23,383 bases of DNA from Candidatus Uhrbacteria bacterium (GCA_016206235.1 JACQRZ010000017.1:1-23383), one strand, 5' to 3'. Counted from the first letter of the stretch, positions 5,764 through 13,302 are shown. Notes: generated by a model not told the origin, from the sequence alone. Program-made: numbers and translations.

Positions 5764-6387
5764 ATGACAAAGAAACAATTTCTCAAAAACGTATTGCCCT
5801 CATTTCTTGTCAAGAATGAGCAGGAATTTCGAAAAAAGTTCGAAATTATAAGGAAAAAAGTCAGAAAACCTTACTTGCATATCGATGTTATGGATGGCAC
5901 CTTAACGTGGAGTTCATGCTGGGCGGAACCCGAAATTATAAGGAAAATAGTCGGCAAAACACCGTTTGAGGTGCATTTGATGGTTAATAACCCATATAAA
6001 TATACGGAAAAGTGGCAAAAGGCTGGAGCTCGCCGAATCCATGTTCATGCTGAAATTCGCCACAACCTTGAAAAAATTCTGGCTTCTATTCGTATCAATG
6101 AAATAGAGGCGGGCCTTGCGCTCAATGCATCGACGCCGCTTTCAAAATTGAAAAACCTTGCTCCAGATGCTATACTCCTTATGGGTATTACGGCAGGGGC
6201 AAGCGGAAAGCCTTTTCAAAAAAAGGTTTTTAGTAAAATACGCTCAGCTCGTAAACTATACTGTACCCTTCCACTTATTATTGACGGTGGCGTAACGCTT
6301 AAAAATATGCCACTCCTCTTAGAGTGCGGGGCTACTCACGTGGTTTCTGCAAGCGCACTCTATAAACTTCTTGGCAAACACGTATGA
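5764..6387 (+). CDS. rpe: Ribulose-phosphate 3-epimerase (divergent)
   Basis: Rpe interconverts ribulose 5-phosphate and xylulose 5-phosphate. The 207-aa TIM barrel shows HIDVMDG (H39, D41), FEVHLMV, RIHVHAE, GLALNASTPL and the C-terminal phosphate-binding IIDGGV. It departs from the usual pattern: the FVPN after DVMDG is absent, and the active-site loop MxVxPGFGGQ reads MGITAGASGKPF. Activity is still likely because both catalytic Asp residues are present, but a relaxed substrate is possible. I chose the ATG at 5764 because the promoter -10 box lies just upstream; the in-frame start at 5614 would begin before the promoter. Its TGA overlaps the next gene's ATG by 4 nt. Confidence 0.85.
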   Translation: MTKKQFLKNVLPSFLVKNEQEFRKKFEIIRKKVRKPYLHIDVMDGTLTWSSCWAEPEIIRKIVGKTPFEVHLMVNNPYKYTEKWQKAGARRIHVHAEIRHNLEKILASIRINEIEAGLALNASTPLSKLKNLAPDAILLMGITAGASGKPFQKKVFSKIRSARKLYCTLPLIIDGGVTLKNMPLLLECGATHVVSASALYKLLGKHV

Positions 6388-7142
6388 CCAAACAAATAAG
6401 CGTTATTATTCCTGCTTATAACGAGGAACGATTTATTACGGATGCGCTTGATGCTTTGGAGTGCCAAACATTTCCTCGTAACGAGTTCGAGGTTATTGTT
6501 GTTGATAATGCCAGCACAGACAGTACGGCACTTCTCGCGCGACAACATGGTGCCGACAAGATAATTTGCGAATCAAAAAAAGGAACCAACCAAGCTCGAC
6601 AAACTGGTCTGAATGCAAGTAGGGGTCGTATCGTTGCTTTTTTGGATGCTGATTGTGTACCACCGCCAGGATGGCTCGATAGAATTTATGAAAAATTAAC
6701 AGAGAAAAAAACGACAAAATCCATTGCAACAGCCTTGGGCGTAAAAAAACAAAAACGCGTTGCAATTGCCGGCGCCTATGTATTTTACTCGGAAATGACC
6801 AACTCTCTCTATATCATGCAGGAGATCTATCGCTGGATTGTCATGCCAACCCTTGGATCGGTTATGGGCAAGCTCTTTCAGCGCGGCGGCGTAGTGATTG
6901 GCGGCAATTTTGCAACACTGAAAAAGAACTTCAAAAAAATCGGTGGCATTGACACAACGTTTGAATTTTTCGGCGACGACGCAAGCATTGCGCGACGCTT
7001 TGGCGAGCTTGGGTATGTAGAGTATGATCCTCGGCTGTATGTTATGACATCGGATCGAAGATTTAAACGCGAAGGACTTATGAAAACAAACTGGGAATAC
7101 GCAAAAAACTACTTTAAAGTGATGCTCGAGACGAAATCTTGA
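6384..7142 (+). CDS. Family 2 glycosyltransferase
   Basis: This 252-aa GT-A enzyme begins with the GT2 signature ISVIIPAYNEERFI and continues with VIVVDNASTDSTA (nucleotide-sugar binding) and the metal-binding DxD as FLDADC at about 89. A later GGNFATLKKNFKKIGGID and the acidic FFGDDASIARR correspond to the acceptor-side and catalytic-base region. There is no membrane segment, so it likely works at the inner face of the membrane or on a soluble acceptor. It probably transfers a sugar in surface glycan synthesis; donor and acceptor cannot be told. It overlaps rpe by 4 nt (ATGA) and is followed by a strong terminator, so rpe and this gene form a two-gene operon. Confidence 0.9.
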   Translation: MTKQISVIIPAYNEERFITDALDALECQTFPRNEFEVIVVDNASTDSTALLARQHGADKIICESKKGTNQARQTGLNASRGRIVAFLDADCVPPPGWLDRIYEKLTEKKTTKSIATALGVKKQKRVAIAGAYVFYSEMTNSLYIMQEIYRWIVMPTLGSVMGKLFQRGGVVIGGNFATLKKNFKKIGGIDTTFEFFGDDASIARRFGELGYVEYDPRLYVMTSDRRFKREGLMKTNWEYAKNYFKVMLETKS

Positions 7143-7152
7143 AGCATAAAAC

Positions 7153-7175
7153 AAAATCCCGAGAGGGATTTTTTT
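7153..7175 (+). terminator. Intrinsic terminator of the rpe operon
   Basis: AATCCC (7155-7160) and GGGATT (7165-7170) form a perfect stem around a GAGA tetraloop, followed by T5. It lies just after the glycosyltransferase stop codon. Confidence 0.88.
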
Positions 7176-7180
7176 ATTTG

Positions 7181-7189
7181 TGGTACAAT
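7181..7189 (+). promoter_or_regulatory. Extended -10 promoter of the transketolase pair
   Basis: TGG followed by TACAAT (7184-7189) is an extended -10 element with no good -35. Six bases separate it from the ATG at 7196, so the transcript is predicted to be leaderless. Confidence 0.55.
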
Positions 7190-7195
7190 GCATGT

Positions 7196-8074
7196 ATGAT
7201 AAAAACAAAACGTTACAAGCTTGAACTCATTGCAAATACCCTTCGCCAGGACGTGATCTCCATGCTTGCGCACGCTGGATCTGGACATTCGGCAGGGCCA
7301 CTGGGACTTGCTGATTTTTTTTCTGTTCTCTATTTCCATATCTTGCGCCACAAGCCAAAAGAACCTTTGTGGGAAAAACGTGATCGTTTTATTCTCTCAT
7401 GCGGCCATGTATGCCCCATACTCTACGTTACTCTTGCCCGTTCAAAATATTTTTCGCTGAAAACCTTGCACTCACTTCGAACACTAGGATCACCCCTTCA
7501 AGGCCACCCGCATCGAGGGTCAGCGAGGGGCATTGAAACAACCTCGGGTCCGCTTGGGCAAGGATTTTCAGTTGCTGTCGGCATGGCGATTGCTGCGCGC
7601 ATGGACAAGACATCTCACCGCATCTACTGCCTCACATCCGATGGCGAGCAAAATGAAGGACAGGTGTGGGAAGCTGCCATGTTTGCGGGCGTCAAAGGCC
7701 TTGCAAATCTCACGCTTTTTATCGATCGCAATAATATTCAGATCGATGGAACGACCGATGCGGTAATGCCGCTCGAACCGCTGGCAGATAAATATCGATC
7801 ATTTGGCTGGCACGTGATTGATTGCGATGGACATGATATGGACGCTATAGATGATGCGTGCGCTGAGGCAAAAAAGAAGAGGTTAAAACCAACAGTTATT
7901 ATTCTTCACACCACGCCAGGAAAGGGAGTACGTTTTATGGAACATAACTATATCTGGCATGGCATCCCTCCTACACAGGAGCAAGCGCGCCAAGCACTTC
8001 TCGAGCTCAAAGAAGCACGCAAGAAACTGTCAGGGAAATCACTGGCGACAAAACTTCTTTCGTATGTCAGCTAG
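7196..8074 (+). CDS. Transketolase, N-terminal subunit
   Basis: This is the thiamine-diphosphate-binding half of a split transketolase, which moves two-carbon units between pentose, hexose and triose phosphates. The 292-aa protein shows GSGHSAGPLGLADFF near the N-terminus, SGPLGQGFSVAVGMA, and the ThDP/metal motif as SDGEQNEGQVWEA...N (GDG is altered to SDG but the Asp, Glu and Asn are kept). The start at 7196 matches the family and the promoter. It overlaps the C-terminal subunit by 11 nt, so the two halves are translationally coupled and form one enzyme. Confidence 0.94.
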   Translation: MIKTKRYKLELIANTLRQDVISMLAHAGSGHSAGPLGLADFFSVLYFHILRHKPKEPLWEKRDRFILSCGHVCPILYVTLARSKYFSLKTLHSLRTLGSPLQGHPHRGSARGIETTSGPLGQGFSVAVGMAIAARMDKTSHRIYCLTSDGEQNEGQVWEAAMFAGVKGLANLTLFIDRNNIQIDGTTDAVMPLEPLADKYRSFGWHVIDCDGHDMDAIDDACAEAKKKRLKPTVIILHTTPGKGVRFMEHNYIWHGIPPTQEQARQALLELKEARKKLSGKSLATKLLSYVS

Positions 8075-9044
8075 CACTCTTCACCCGAAACTCTATACAA
8101 AAAATCTTGAGCAGATTCCAACCCGCAACGGATATGGAGAAGCGCTGCTTGAGCTGGCAAAACATAATCGACATGTTGTGGTTCTGACCGGTGATCTGGC
8201 AGAATCAACGCGCGTACTTGAGTTTAGTAAAAAATATAAAGACCAATTCATTGAGTGTGGCGTTGCCGAACAAAACATGGCTGGCATAGCCGCTGGCCTT
8301 GCGCTCTCGGGCAAGATACCGTTCATTTCGAGTTACGCTGTCTTTTCTCCCGGCAGAAGCTGGGATCAAGTCCGAGTAAGTATTTGTTATAACAATGCAA
8401 ACGTCAAAATCGCTGGCGCACATACTGGCATTTCTGTAGGGCCCGATGGCGCAACCCATCAAGCGCTTGAAGACATAGCTATTATGCGCACTCTGCCCAA
8501 TATCATTGTTCTTGCTCCATGCGATTTCGAGGAGACAAAGAAAGCGACACGCGCCGCTGCTGCATGGAATGGCCCTGTTTATTTCCGTTTTACTCGAGAA
8601 AAAACACCGTGCATTACCACAGTCCAAACGCCCTTTGAAATAGGCAAGGCTGAAATTTTGAAAAAAGGAAGGGATGTTTCGCTTATTGTATGTGGCCCCC
8701 TCGTCTATAAGGCTCTTATAGCTGCTCGACAACTCATGCAAGAAAAGATCAATTGCGAGGTCATCAATAACCACACGATTAAGCCACTCGATGCAAAAGC
8801 ACTTCTGACATCAATAAAGAAAACAAAAGCGGTGGTAACTATTGAAGAACACCAAATCATGGGTGGCATGGGAAGCGCGGTATGTGAACTTTTATCACAG
8901 CACTATCCCGTGCCAGTCGAAATGATTGGCATGCGCGATACCTTTGGCGAGTCTGGCAAACAGGAAGAACTTCTCGAGAAATACGGCATGGGAGTAAAGG
9001 ATATTAATACCGCTGTTCACAAAGTACTCAAACGTAAAACATAA
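8064..9044 (+). CDS. Transketolase, C-terminal subunit
   Basis: This 326-aa protein carries the pyrimidine-binding and C-terminal domains of transketolase. Key features are GDLAESTRVLEFSKKY, the catalytic-Glu region IECGVAEQNMAGIAAGLA, AHTGISVGPDGATHQALEDI, and a C-terminal Rossmann-like half ending with DTFGESGKQEELLEKYGM. I chose the ATG at 8064, which overlaps the N-terminal subunit by 11 nt; an earlier in-frame start at 7959 would add 35 residues translated from the other gene's DNA. Split transketolases are common in archaea, Firmicutes and CPR bacteria. With rpiB and rpe it completes much of the non-oxidative pentose phosphate pathway; transaldolase is not in the window. Confidence 0.94.
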   Translation: MSASTLHPKLYTKNLEQIPTRNGYGEALLELAKHNRHVVVLTGDLAESTRVLEFSKKYKDQFIECGVAEQNMAGIAAGLALSGKIPFISSYAVFSPGRSWDQVRVSICYNNANVKIAGAHTGISVGPDGATHQALEDIAIMRTLPNIIVLAPCDFEETKKATRAAAAWNGPVYFRFTREKTPCITTVQTPFEIGKAEILKKGRDVSLIVCGPLVYKALIAARQLMQEKINCEVINNHTIKPLDAKALLTSIKKTKAVVTIEEHQIMGGMGSAVCELLSQHYPVPVEMIGMRDTFGESGKQEELLEKYGMGVKDINTAVHKVLKRKT

Positions 9045-9057
9045 ACACTTTACAACC

Positions 9058-9086
9058 TTGACCACAAAGCCTATTTATTTTATAGT
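9058..9086 (+). promoter_or_regulatory. Promoter of tRNA-Leu
   Basis: TTGACC (9058-9063) and TATAGT (9081-9086) are spaced by 17 nt. The predicted start near 9093 lies 6 nt before the mature tRNA. Confidence 0.75.
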
Positions 9087-9098
9087 AGTGCAACCTAT

Positions 9099-9182
9099 GC
9101 CGCGGTGGCGAAATGGTAGCACGCGACTGACTTAAAATCAGTTGGGAGAAATCCCGTGTGGGTTCGATTCCCACCCGCGGCA
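9099..9182 (+). tRNA. tRNA-Leu (UAA), CCA not encoded
   Basis: The acceptor arms GCCGCGG and CCGCGGC pair. The anticodon stem ACTGA/TCAGT holds the loop CTTAAAA, giving anticodon TAA. A long variable arm (TGGGAGAAATCCCGT) is present as expected for leucine, and the T-arm GTGGG-TTCGATT-CCCAC is intact. There is no intron, although this tRNA is a classic host for group I introns in other bacteria. Confidence 0.96.
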
Positions 9183-9189
9183 AATACAT

Positions 9190-9960
9190 ATGCCAGCCAT
9201 GCTGAAAAATATTAATGAACGATTTTTTAGCTCATGGTCTCGAAATATGGCCTATGTTTGGTGTTATTACGGCGGACGGTTGTATCGCAGTAAATACAGG
9301 AAGGAAAAATCCATACGCCCTTTCTATAGCATCTAGAGATAAAGATCTTCTTCCTTCAATACGAGATGCTCTTCAATCTAACCATTCGCTGAGCAAATGA
9401 TTTTCTGGAAACCAAAAAAGATTTTGTGGTTTTCATCTACAAACGAGAAATAAACATATTACAGAAGATCTTATTGCGCTGGGAATTAAGCCAAGAAAAA
9501 CTCTTTCCTTAGAACAAATTATTATTCCAAAAAGGTTTTTTGCTGATTTTGCAAGGGGCTATTTTGACGGCGATGGAACTGTGTACATTTACGAAGTAAA
9601 TGGAGTTCCGCAAATTAAAGTTGGCTTTATTTGTTCAAGCTACTCTTTTATAAAACACTTTAATCGAATTCTTTGTCAACGATTAGAAGTTCCTTTAAAA
9701 TCTATCCATAATCTATCCATAAAAGAAAATCAAAAGGCGGCATACCTCTATATACAATTCATTTTTATATAGATGACTCTGTAAAACTATATTCCTTTTT
9801 ATATCAAAATAATCCTAGTCTTTTTCTTAAAAGGAAAAAATTAATCTTTAAAAAATGGTTTTCTATCAAGCGCAGGAACTACAAAAAAACCAACTACCAA
9901 TCAAGAGTTGGAATATACCTTAACAAGGATATAAAAAATAAATCGCTTGTTCCAAACTAA
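9190..9960 (+). pseudogene. Decayed LAGLIDADG homing endonuclease
   Basis: Conceptual translation starting 7 nt after tRNA-Leu gives a two-motif LAGLIDADG endonuclease: NINERFFSSWSRNMAYV, then GVITADGC (motif 1), then FARGYFDGDGTVYIYEVNG (motif 2), and a basic C-terminal tail ending SLVPN. The frame is broken at least three times: a shift near 9255-9262, just before motif 1; an in-frame TGA at 9398-9400; and a shift in a T-run near 9758-9764. All pieces line up in order, so the gene is a recent pseudogene and not random similarity. Such enzymes cut a target site to spread themselves and need no host role. The open pieces end 1 nt before the lepB start, so the element may have displaced the normal lepB leader. 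Confidence 0.85.
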
Positions 9961-9961
9961 A

Positions 9962-10774
9962 ATGACAGTGACAATTCTCTTTTTTACTATCCTTCTACTC
10001 GTCTTGAGTACTTTTTTGTATGGCGCTCTTCTCTATGCCGCGGAAATCATTCTTGACGCAGAAAAAAATTCGTACAAACAATCGGTTGTCCTTGCCATTC
10101 TTGCGACTATTGTATCAGTAGTATGGTTTGGTCTTTCCCTTCTCTTTAAAGAGCGTGTTCCTGAAGTTGTGCTGGGGCTTCTTGGCATTTTTTATAACGT
10201 CGGGCTTTTTATTGTGATTATTCGACAACAACTTCCCATCACCTTTATGAAGGCGCTTGGGATATATGTGATTTCGGGCATCTTTTCTCTTGTTCTTGTT
10301 TTCTTTGCGGTGTTTATCACAAGACTATTTGTTGTTCAGTCCTTCTTTGTGAAGGGTACCTCAATGAATCCAACATATCAAGAAAACGACTACCTTCTTA
10401 TAAATAAAATCGATCATAATTATCAGCGAGGTGATGTTGTTGTCTATAGACAACCTGTCGACGAAAAGAAATATCTTGTCCATCGTCTTATTGGTTTACC
10501 AGGCGAACGAATTGTTATAAAAGATAAGCAAATCACAGTATATGCCAAGGACAAGCCTGATGGCTTTGTCTTGCAAGAAACAGGCTACCAAACGTTCCCT
10601 CTTCGAGATGTTGCTGTCGATACAACGCTAAAAAGTGATGAGTATTTTGTTCTGGGCGATAACCGCCCAAGCGCAATGGATTCAACGGTCGTTGGGCCGA
10701 TCGCCCGAGATCGGATTGTAGGAAAAGTGGGATTCAAGCTGCCTAAAGAATTCACGAGGGGTATAGGATTCTAA
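9962..10774 (+). CDS. lepB: Signal peptidase I with Ser/His-type active site
   Basis: This 270-aa membrane peptidase cleaves signal peptides from exported proteins. Four hydrophobic segments precede the catalytic domain (about 4-27, 41-62, 68-87 and 95-120), more than the one or two usual in bacteria. Box B is GTSMNPT with the nucleophile S134. Box D reads YLVHRLIGLPGE: the general-base Lys of standard bacterial enzymes (KR before the GLPG) is His174. Box E is GDNRPSAMDS. A Ser-His arrangement is known from ER and SipW-type signal peptidases. I chose the ATG at 9962; a TTG at 9947 lies in the endonuclease remnant. A weak promoter TTGGAA-16-TATAAA ends about 27 nt upstream. It overlaps the next gene by 1 nt. 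Confidence 0.92.
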   Translation: MTVTILFFTILLLVLSTFLYGALLYAAEIILDAEKNSYKQSVVLAILATIVSVVWFGLSLLFKERVPEVVLGLLGIFYNVGLFIVIIRQQLPITFMKALGIYVISGIFSLVLVFFAVFITRLFVVQSFFVKGTSMNPTYQENDYLLINKIDHNYQRGDVVVYRQPVDEKKYLVHRLIGLPGERIVIKDKQITVYAKDKPDGFVLQETGYQTFPLRDVAVDTTLKSDEYFVLGDNRPSAMDSTVVGPIARDRIVGKVGFKLPKEFTRGIGF

Positions 10775-11169
10775 TGAGTATGGCTATCAAACGTGAGCGA
10801 AAAGCAATAGGAAAAATTCACTATACCTGGAGTGAGTTTGAAAAAGATCTTTTTGCGCTTTCAAAAAAATTGAGAAGAGCAAAAAAGAAGTTTACGGGCA
10901 TCTGGGGCCCTGCGCGCGGTGGATTGCCGCTCGCGGTATGCTTATCGCACCTCCTTACTCTTCCTCTTGTGTCAAAACCAAAAGATACCAGTATTCTTAT
11001 TGTTGACGATATTGCCGATACTGGTGAGACACTACAAAACTTTGCAAAAAAAGGCTTTTGTATTGCAACACTCTACTATCATTCGCAAAGCATTGTTGTT
11101 CCTACTTTTTGGATAAGGGAAAAGCACAATGAATGGATCATCTTTCCCTGGGAATATTCAAAAAAATAA
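10774..11169 (+). CDS. Minimal purine-type phosphoribosyltransferase
   Basis: This 131-aa type I phosphoribosyltransferase has the PRPP-binding loop ILIVDDIADTGETL at about 72-85 and an N-terminal GPARGGLPLAVCL that matches the dipeptide/PPi loop of Gpt/ComFC-like enzymes. Members join a base to PRPP to make a nucleotide, or act on related ligands. At 131 aa it is shorter than usual and has almost no hood domain, so the base cannot be predicted; a xanthine/guanine (Gpt-like) enzyme is the best guess. Its ATG overlaps the lepB stop by 1 nt (taATG), so it is translationally coupled. A terminator follows directly. Confidence 0.85.
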   Translation: MSMAIKRERKAIGKIHYTWSEFEKDLFALSKKLRRAKKKFTGIWGPARGGLPLAVCLSHLLTLPLVSKPKDTSILIVDDIADTGETLQNFAKKGFCIATLYYHSQSIVVPTFWIREKHNEWIIFPWEYSKK

Positions 11170-11189
11170 AGGGGCTGCAAAGCCTTTTT
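11169..11189 (+). terminator. Intrinsic terminator after the phosphoribosyltransferase
   Basis: GGCT (11173-11176) and AGCC (11181-11184) form the core stem around a GCAA tetraloop, extended by two G-T and two A-T pairs and followed by a T-run. It overlaps the end of the lepB operon. Confidence 0.8.
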
Positions 11190-11236
11190 ACTTTTATACA
11201 CATTCCTGTAAGATAGTGTCAATTGCTCTTTACAAT

Positions 11237-11244
11237 GAGGTGAT
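11237..11244 (+). promoter_or_regulatory. Strong Shine-Dalgarno of purD
   Basis: GAGGTGAT matches eight bases of the expected anti-SD complement and ends its GAGG core 7 nt before the ATG. It is by far the best ribosome site in the window; most other starts have none. It fixes the purD start at 11248. Confidence 0.8.
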
Positions 11245-11247
11245 GCT

Positions 11248-12525
11248 ATGGGAAAAAATGTCCTTATCCTTGGCAGTGGCGGACGCGAACATGCGCTCGC
11301 ATGGAAATTGAGTACGTCGGCTTCTGTAGACACCGTCTATGTTGCACCAGGAAATGGCGGCACGGAAAACATTGCCTATAATGTTTCGCTGCCATTAACC
11401 AACTTCAAAAAACTGACTGATTTTGTCAAAAAGAATGGCATCGATCTTTCTGTTGTTGGCCCTGACAATCTCTTAGCGCGTGGCGTTGTTGATCATTTTA
11501 TGAAAGAAGGACACGCAATCTTTGGGCCAACAAAAAAGGCTTCAGAGATCGAGTGGTCAAAGGCATGGGCAAAGAAAATGATGGCACGTCTGCGAATTCC
11601 GACCGCACGCTTTTTTGCCACGCATACCTACAAAAATGCATGTGCTTACCTGGCAACACGCGAAATGCCTCTCGTCATTAAAGCAAGCGGACTCGCTCTA
11701 GGAAAGGGTGTATATGTATGCAAATCACAGGAAGAGGCACATGATGCTCTTGAAAAATTGATGGTCGACCGTATTCATAAAGAAGCGGGTGCCTGTGTTG
11801 TTATTGAGGACTTTATTTCAGGAAAAGAACTCTCAGTTCATGCGCTTTGTGATGGCCGATCATCGGGGCTTTTTCCATTCTCTCGTGACTACAAACGACT
11901 TCGCAACAACGATGCAGGGCCAAATACGGGAGGTATGGGAAGTTATGCACCGGTGCCATGGATTTCATTCAGGATTATTGACACGATTCTTCGTGATGTT
12001 GTGCATCGAATGGTCGACGAGCTTCATGATCATGGAGACCCGTTTGTCGGTTGTCTTTATCCTGGAGTCATGCTGTACGATGATACACCGTATGTGTTGG
12101 AATACAACGCACGGTTTGGCGATCCAGAAACACAAAGCTATATGCCACTTTTAGAAAATGATCTCTTTGCGCTCCTTACGGCCTGCGTTGAAGGCACACT
12201 TTCTTTGCATAAACTGAAATGGAGTGATGCGGCTGCCGTCACTGTCGTTCTTGCATCGCAAGGATATCCGTATGAGTATCTTTTAGGCCATACCATCCAT
12301 GGTCTTGAAGATCTTGAAAAAGAAGAGGGCATTTTCGTATGGCATGCGGGAACAACACTGAAAAAAACCAAAGGATATGAAACCTCGGGAGGCCGCGTAC
12401 TGAGCGTTACAGCCGTTGCGAACACCTATAAAGCTGCTCACGAAAAGTGTTATGAAGCCATTCAACGGATATCGTTTGAAGGTATGTGTTACCGTAGTGA
12501 TATAGGACAAGAAATAATCTCATAA
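11248..12525 (+). CDS. purD: Phosphoribosylamine-glycine ligase
   Basis: PurD joins phosphoribosylamine and glycine with ATP in step 2 of purine synthesis. The 425-aa protein is full length: the N-terminal LILGSGGREHALAWKL, YVAPGNGGT, the ATP-grasp region with LVIKASGLALGKGV, FISGKELSVHALCDG, the conserved RDYKRLRNNDAGPNTGGMGSYAP (seen in part), and the metal-binding LEYNARFGDPETQ near 290. It is preceded by a terminator and a strong Shine-Dalgarno and followed by a terminator, so it is probably transcribed alone. No other de novo purine genes are in the window, so its role depends on the rest of the genome; with a partial pathway it may act in salvage. Confidence 0.97.
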   Translation: MGKNVLILGSGGREHALAWKLSTSASVDTVYVAPGNGGTENIAYNVSLPLTNFKKLTDFVKKNGIDLSVVGPDNLLARGVVDHFMKEGHAIFGPTKKASEIEWSKAWAKKMMARLRIPTARFFATHTYKNACAYLATREMPLVIKASGLALGKGVYVCKSQEEAHDALEKLMVDRIHKEAGACVVIEDFISGKELSVHALCDGRSSGLFPFSRDYKRLRNNDAGPNTGGMGSYAPVPWISFRIIDTILRDVVHRMVDELHDHGDPFVGCLYPGVMLYDDTPYVLEYNARFGDPETQSYMPLLENDLFALLTACVEGTLSLHKLKWSDAAAVTVVLASQGYPYEYLLGHTIHGLEDLEKEEGIFVWHAGTTLKKTKGYETSGGRVLSVTAVANTYKAAHEKCYEAIQRISFEGMCYRSDIGQEIIS

Positions 12526-12534
12526 TACCTCGCA

Positions 12535-12568
12535 CAAGACTTGCAAAAGAGCAGGTCTTGCTTTTTTA
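12535..12568 (+). terminator. Intrinsic terminator of purD
   Basis: CAAGACTTGC (12535-12544) pairs with GCAGGTCTTG (12551-12560), one T-G wobble, followed by CTTTTTT. Confidence 0.92.
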
Positions 12569-12603
12569 TTGTGACGTATTATAGATGAGCTATACGGTAG
12601 CCA

Positions 12604-12802
12604 TTGTTCATTTTCGAGGAAGGCCGCACTTTGACAACTATCATTCTCAATCGTGCCAAAGGAAGATTACTTGAAGATAGTACAGGACATACACATATGC
12701 GCGTCCTGTCAGCCATAGTCGCGCACGTACCATAAGTAGGCAGCAAAAAAGGCTGCCCATCCATTTTTGTCCCCACTTACAAATAAGTGGGGGCTCCTTT
12801 TT
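12604..12802 (+). other. Spacer with several hairpins; possible small RNA
   Basis: Between the purD terminator and pyrI lie about 230 nt with no supported protein gene. A second rightward terminator ends the region, which implies a separate rightward transcript. A possible promoter is TTGTGA (12569) -16 nt- TATACG (12591). Structures include ACTATC/GATAGT (12637-12642 with 12676-12681), an adjoining 7-bp hairpin ACAGGAC/GTCCTGT (12682-12688 with 12703-12709) and GGCAGC/GCTGCC (12739-12744 with 12752-12757). A 29-codon frame from 12585 has no recognisable product. The identity is unknown. Confidence 0.35.
12769..12802 (+). terminator. Rightward terminator at the convergence point
   Basis: GTCCCCACTTA (12769-12779) pairs with TAAGTGGGGGC (12784-12794), 11 bp with one T-G pair, around CAAA, followed by TCCTTTTT. 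The T-run overlaps the pyrI stop codon. On the minus strand no T-run follows the stem, so it is oriented rightward. Confidence 0.7.
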
Positions 12803-13262
12803 AGCAATATTCTCTTATATCACTGTCTTGATATGTGCGTTCACAGTATACGCAACGCAAGCTTAAATGGATACCATGCGTCGAAACAGCAAAACGGGTT
12901 TCAGCCTGCTCATGGTTGGTAATGCATTGCGGATGTGGACAGACAAAAACATTTTGAATTTCTTTTGGTGTTTTAGCAATATATTTTTTTACAATGGTGT
13001 AATTTTTTATGATGACGATGGTTGCTTTTGGCGCAAGAACAGCAATGCGATTGCCTTCCTGCTCTGTAATCTCCCTGCCTTCTACCTTAAGAAGATCTTT
13101 TCGCTTCATGGACTTACTCGGGAGATTGAAGCCAACGGTCACTTGCTTTTGTTGCGATGTGAGATGAAGGAGTGAGATAATACGAGACGCACATCCTGCA
13201 GGTATGTGGTCAATAACAGTGCCTTCCTTAATCGCTGAAACTGAAAGTGTTGTTTTTGGCAT
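12801..13262 (-). CDS. pyrI: Aspartate carbamoyltransferase regulatory subunit
   Basis: PyrI binds nucleotide effectors (CTP, UTP or ATP) and tunes the PyrB catalytic trimers. The 153-aa length fits. The N-terminal allosteric domain contains GTVIDHIPAG and the C-terminal zinc domain keeps all four cysteines: CPHPQC near 108 and CVYC near 137, the spacing seen in the Escherichia coli protein. The N-terminal effector-site residues cannot be judged in detail by eye. It follows pyrB after a 40-nt spacer that is mostly a 7-bp tandem repeat. There is no Shine-Dalgarno. PyrI is widespread in archaea and enterobacteria but patchy elsewhere. Confidence 0.95.
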   Translation of the reverse strand: MPKTTLSVSAIKEGTVIDHIPAGCASRIISLLHLTSQQKQVTVGFNLPSKSMKRKDLLKVEGREITEQEGNRIAVLAPKATIVIIKNYTIVKKYIAKTPKEIQNVFVCPHPQCITNHEQAETRFAVSTHGIHLSLRCVYCERTYQDSDIREYC

Positions 13263-13265
13263 GGT

Positions 13266-13300
13266 TCAGTGGTTAGTGATTAGTGACTTGTGGTTAGTGT
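13266..13300. repeat. Degenerate heptanucleotide tandem repeat (TTAGTGA-like), 5 units
   Basis: Five consecutive 7-mers fill the pyrB-pyrI spacer: TCAGTGG, TTAGTGA, TTAGTGA, CTTGTGG, TTAGTGT (plus-strand reading). It lies between the pyrI start and the pyrB stop and is unrelated in sequence to the other two tracts. Confidence 0.75.
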
Positions 13301-13302
13301 TT

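Noticed and set aside
9215..9772. TGA read as glycine (alternative code 25) to rescue the endonuclease frame
   Set aside because: TGA is the natural stop of rlmH, rpe and the glycosyltransferase, and frameshifts besides the TGA also break the endonuclease.
12613..12630. RNase P RNA, because CGAGGAAGGCCG resembles the 5' strand of helix P4
   Set aside because: The matching 3' P4 strand with ACAGAA is missing and the region is too short.
12585..12674. A 29-codon protein starting at the ATG in the purD-pyrI spacer
   Set aside because: No Shine-Dalgarno, no recognisable sequence, and it overlaps the hairpins of a likely RNA.
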